Assembly: GCF_030151805.1 (NCBI RefSeq)
Contig: NZ_JASLCN010000270.1
Location: 1-8,718, forward strand
Length of the DNA stretch: 8,718 bases
Direction of reading: 5' to 3'
DNA from: Fluviicola sp.
GTDB lineage: Bacteria > Bacteroidota > Bacteroidia > Flavobacteriales_D > Crocinitomicaceae
How positions within the stretch are numbered: the first letter of the stretch is position 1; the number at the start of each line of letters is the position of its first letter. Under the pieces are notes generated by a model. The model was given only the letters and a program-made list of their open reading frames with translations, searched no databases and was not told the origin of the DNA. Positions 6,972-8,718 of the stretch are shown here, piece after piece. The position numbers and the translations under genes are program-made.

Positions 6972-7838
6972 ATGTTTGAAAACACCAAACCACGCATTGG
7001 TCAGGAACTTCTTGACGTGCCAATGGGCGACATGATTCGCCAAATGGCTTTTGCAATTGCAGAAGCGCAAATTGTTCTCGATCAGAACTCTATCGAAGTA
7101 GCTGAAATGATGGGCGGTTTACGCACCATTACGGATGACGCCGGAAATGTCACTTTTGAAGACAGCCGCGTTTACTTCGGAACGGAGAAAATCACAAAAG
7201 GCGAGGCGATTGCTCGTCATAACAGCACAACGAACATCCAGCAAAAAGCGGAAATCCGTTCGTTACTGGCATCCGGCTTCACTCCTGCTAAAATTGCCAC
7301 TCCTGCTACTTTTGAACCAGGAGTAACTGCTCTTGCTGCGGGTAAATTCATCGATCACATGGGCGTTTTCTTCGTAAGCGAAGGAACAGAACCTGCCCGC
7401 CAGGTTGCCTATGGCGATTTGATTATCACTTCCACATCGGCTTCGGATACGACGACAGTTTTGGAACTTCCTCGCAGAATTTCGATGTTGGAGTGCGGTT
7501 TCACGCCTACATTCTACCAATTCGTAGACACGATCATCGAAGTGAAAATTTCCATCAAGTACACACAAGACGGATCTTACAGCAATGCCGTTGAAACAAG
7601 CAACAAAACAACCAGAGGTCGTTTGGGACTCTTCCGAAGATTGAAATCCGGAGCCAACGTGCAAACTTCCCAGGTGAATGCAAACTACTCTCAGAAGTAC
7701 AGCTACTCTGCAGAAGGATCCAGTTTGCTGAGAACCAAAATGGTTCCGATTCCAACACCTCCGGCTTTGCTTGACCGCGTTCAACGCATGATGGATGAAG
7801 AGTTCAAGAGTGATGCTCCGGCGACTACAACTCCGTAA
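6972..7838 (+). CDS. Paralogue C: family member with an insert of roughly 110 residues and a second GFTP motif
   Basis: This protein has 288 residues. It begins IGQELLDVPMGDMIRQM, shared in kind with paralogue D, then AFAIAEAQIVLDQNSI (26-41). The core motif SMLECGFTPTFYQF comes late (171-184), followed by a strand (IIEVKISIKY), a basic loop (about 212-226), a strand with NANYSQKYSYSAEGSS (236-251), RTKMVPIPTPP (254-264) and a final helix LLDRVQRMM. The insert, about residues 55-168, contains SLLASGFTPAKIATPATFEP (97-116), which echoes the core motif and may be a remnant of a partial duplication. Its other part (DHMGVFF, VAYGDLIITST) looks like beta strands of an unknown small domain. There is no signal peptide. 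It is 30 bases after paralogue B. A 10-bp hairpin separates it from paralogue D. Confidence 0.85.
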   Translation: MFENTKPRIGQELLDVPMGDMIRQMAFAIAEAQIVLDQNSIEVAEMMGGLRTITDDAGNVTFEDSRVYFGTEKITKGEAIARHNSTTNIQQKAEIRSLLASGFTPAKIATPATFEPGVTALAAGKFIDHMGVFFVSEGTEPARQVAYGDLIITSTSASDTTTVLELPRRISMLECGFTPTFYQFVDTIIEVKISIKYTQDGSYSNAVETSNKTTRGRLGLFRRLKSGANVQTSQVNANYSQKYSYSAEGSSLLRTKMVPIPTPPALLDRVQRMMDEEFKSDAPATTTP

Positions 7839-7866
7839 GGAATCCTGAAGTTTAATTTTAAATCCC

Positions 7867-7893
7867 GGGCAGCTGCTTTTACGGCAGCTGCTC
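7867..7893 (+). other. Strong hairpin between paralogues C and D, without T tract
   Basis: GGGCAGCTGC (7867-7876) pairs with GCAGCTGCTC (7884-7893), a 10-bp stem with one G-T pair and loop TTTTACG. The next bases are TATTAACC, not a T run, so it is a poor intrinsic terminator. It may tune the level of the downstream gene by partial termination or by mRNA processing and stabilisation. Each arm contains the palindrome GCAGCTGC. Confidence 0.6.
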
Positions 7894-7895
7894 TA

Positions 7896-8473
7896 TTAAC
7901 CCTTAACCACTAAACATATGATTCAAGTTGGAAGAGAACTATTAAACGCCCCGTTTCCGGAATTGGTCCGAACGCTTGGTGTCGGGATTGCTGAAGCACA
8001 ATATGCACTAGACCGGGTTTCCATCAAAATTGCTCAGCTAATGGCTGGATTTAAACTGGATGAAAATGAAAACCTCGTTCCTGATGAAACTTCAATGATC
8101 AAACTCAGAGCAGGTGATCCGGGAGTTAGTTTACTTGCTCTTGGCTTCACTCCTACTTTCTATCAGTTTGTAGAAACTTACATCGAACTCAGACTGGCTA
8201 TTTCCATGAGTACACAACAGGAAATCAATGTGGGATCTTCTGTGAAGGCTGCTGCCTGGTCACCGTTTGGTGTTGTTGCAGCTTCTGTTAACGCAAGTTA
8301 TTCACAGAAATACCAATACGAAGCCAGCGGAAGCTCCGAAATGCGCACCAAATTGGTATCGGTTCCTGCTCCGGCTATGTTTGAAACGCGATTGAGAGAA
8401 TTGATGACCGAACAGGAAGTTGCAACTATCGTGGAAGAAAATTCCTAATAAAAAAGACGTTTAACCTTTAACC
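7896..8473 (+). repeat. Near-identical 13-base leader motif before two genes (7896-7908 and 8461-8473)
   Basis: TTAACCCTTAACC precedes the ATG at 7918 by 9 bases, and TTAACCTTTAACC precedes the ATG at 8488 by 14 bases. The two differ at one base. Shorter TTAACCA strings occur before the genes at 2833 and 6972. It may be a leader element of the operon or simply the local base preference. Confidence 0.3.
7918..8448 (+). CDS. Paralogue D: family member with a short insert
   Basis: This 176-residue protein starts IQVGRELLNAPFPELVRTL, closest to the start of paralogue C, then GVGIAEAQYALDRVSI (21-36). An insert of about 25 residues (45-67) carries LDENENLVPDE, which may correspond to the beginning of the long insert in paralogue C (RTITDDAGNVTFED). 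SLLALGFTPTFYQF (71-84), a strand (YIELRLAISM), a central strand pair with a WSPFG turn (114-118), NASYSQKYQYEASGSS (125-140), RTKLVSVPAP (143-152) and a terminal helix FETRLRELM follow. No signal peptide is seen. The gene ends in tandem stops TAATAA (8446-8451). It is 79 bases from paralogue C, with a hairpin in between, and 39 bases from the next gene. C and D look like the most recent duplication in the cluster. Confidence 0.87.
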   Translation: MIQVGRELLNAPFPELVRTLGVGIAEAQYALDRVSIKIAQLMAGFKLDENENLVPDETSMIKLRAGDPGVSLLALGFTPTFYQFVETYIELRLAISMSTQQEINVGSSVKAAAWSPFGVVAASVNASYSQKYQYEASGSSEMRTKLVSVPAPAMFETRLRELMTEQEVATIVEENS

Positions 8474-8487
8474 CGATTCACAAAACA

Positions 8488-8718
8488 ATGGCAAAAAGCT
8501 GGAAAAAACTCGTTAACCCGGCCAATTCCGACGCAAACGGAGCGGCCGGAAGAAATTCTTTGAATGACGTTCAACTGACTTTGGATGAAATTGCATCTCA
8601 AAACCTGGAATTGAATAACCTGCTAAAGGAAAGACAATCATTGGAAAATGAAATGGGGCAATTGATTCAATCAAGTAATCCGGCGGTCGAAGATCCACGT
8701 TTTGCCGGAAGTATTGAA
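8488..8718 (+). CDS. N-terminal part of a coiled-coil protein, continuing beyond the window
   Basis: ATG at 8488 opens a frame with no stop to the window end, giving 77 codons. It follows paralogue D by 39 bases in the same direction and shares a TTAACC-type leader, so it is probably in the same operon. The start MAKSWKKLVNP is basic and not a signal peptide. Residues 24-60 (from LNDVQLTLDEI to GQLIQ) have heptad spacing of Leu and Ile with many Glu, Lys and Gln, as in a coiled coil. A Pro- and Asp-containing stretch (SSNPAVEDPRF) follows. It shows none of the paralogue motifs in the visible part. The full length and function cannot be told from here. Confidence 0.75.
   Translation, partial: MAKSWKKLVNPANSDANGAAGRNSLNDVQLTLDEIASQNLELNNLLKERQSLENEMGQLIQSSNPAVEDPRFAGSIE

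Noticed and set aside
7263..7784. Minus-strand open frame of 173 codons antisense to paralogue C
   Set aside because: The + strand frame carries the conserved paralogue motifs; the antisense product is Cys-, Ser- and Arg-rich in a way typical of shadow frames.
1..8718. CRISPR array, insertion sequence or phage genes
   Set aside because: No regularly spaced short repeats, transposase motifs, terminal inverted repeats or phage structural or integrase motifs were seen. Repeats in the adhesin are coding repeats.

Overview
The window comes from a Bacteroidota genome, most likely a member of the Flavobacteriales. The evidence is a large SprB/PKD-type surface protein ending in a type IX secretion (T9SS) type B sorting domain, a promoter of the Bacteroidota TAnnTTTG type, and A-rich, mostly Shine-Dalgarno-free leaders. 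A placement near the Crocinitomicaceae is only an impression. All recognised genes lie on the + strand.

Region 1 (1-2600) holds the last 843 residues of a giant secreted adhesin-like protein, closed by a clear intrinsic terminator. Region 2 (2600-2832) is an AT-rich gap with three related palindromes, a good promoter and a hairpin at the predicted transcript start. Region 3 (2833-4455) has two closely packed genes. The first is a 352-residue protein that I read as about five tandem copies of the ribosomal L7/L12 C-terminal (ClpS-like) alpha/beta fold. The second is a 185-residue TPR protein whose start follows 6 nt after the previous stop. Region 4 (4456-4626) is a gene-free stretch with several hairpins.

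Region 5 (4627-8718) is the most unusual part. Four consecutive genes encode divergent paralogues of one module: a helix with IAxAQxxLDxxSI, then LLxLGFxPxFYxF followed by a strand, then a Ser-rich strand region, then a R[ML]V[SP]xPxP motif with a final amphipathic helix. The 153-residue protein is the minimal form. The 176-residue one has a short insert, the 288-residue one an insert of roughly 110 residues before the GF.P motif, and the 610-residue one an insert of about 450 residues carrying an OmpA-like domain. None has a visible signal peptide. A fifth gene, cut by the window end, starts with a coiled coil. The layout of the module resembles my memory of DUF2589 proteins, but this is not verified.

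My inference is that the L7/L12-like and TPR proteins are adaptor or assembly factors and that the paralogues are structural subunits of one multi-component assembly. No catalytic enzyme is seen in this window, and the function is unknown.
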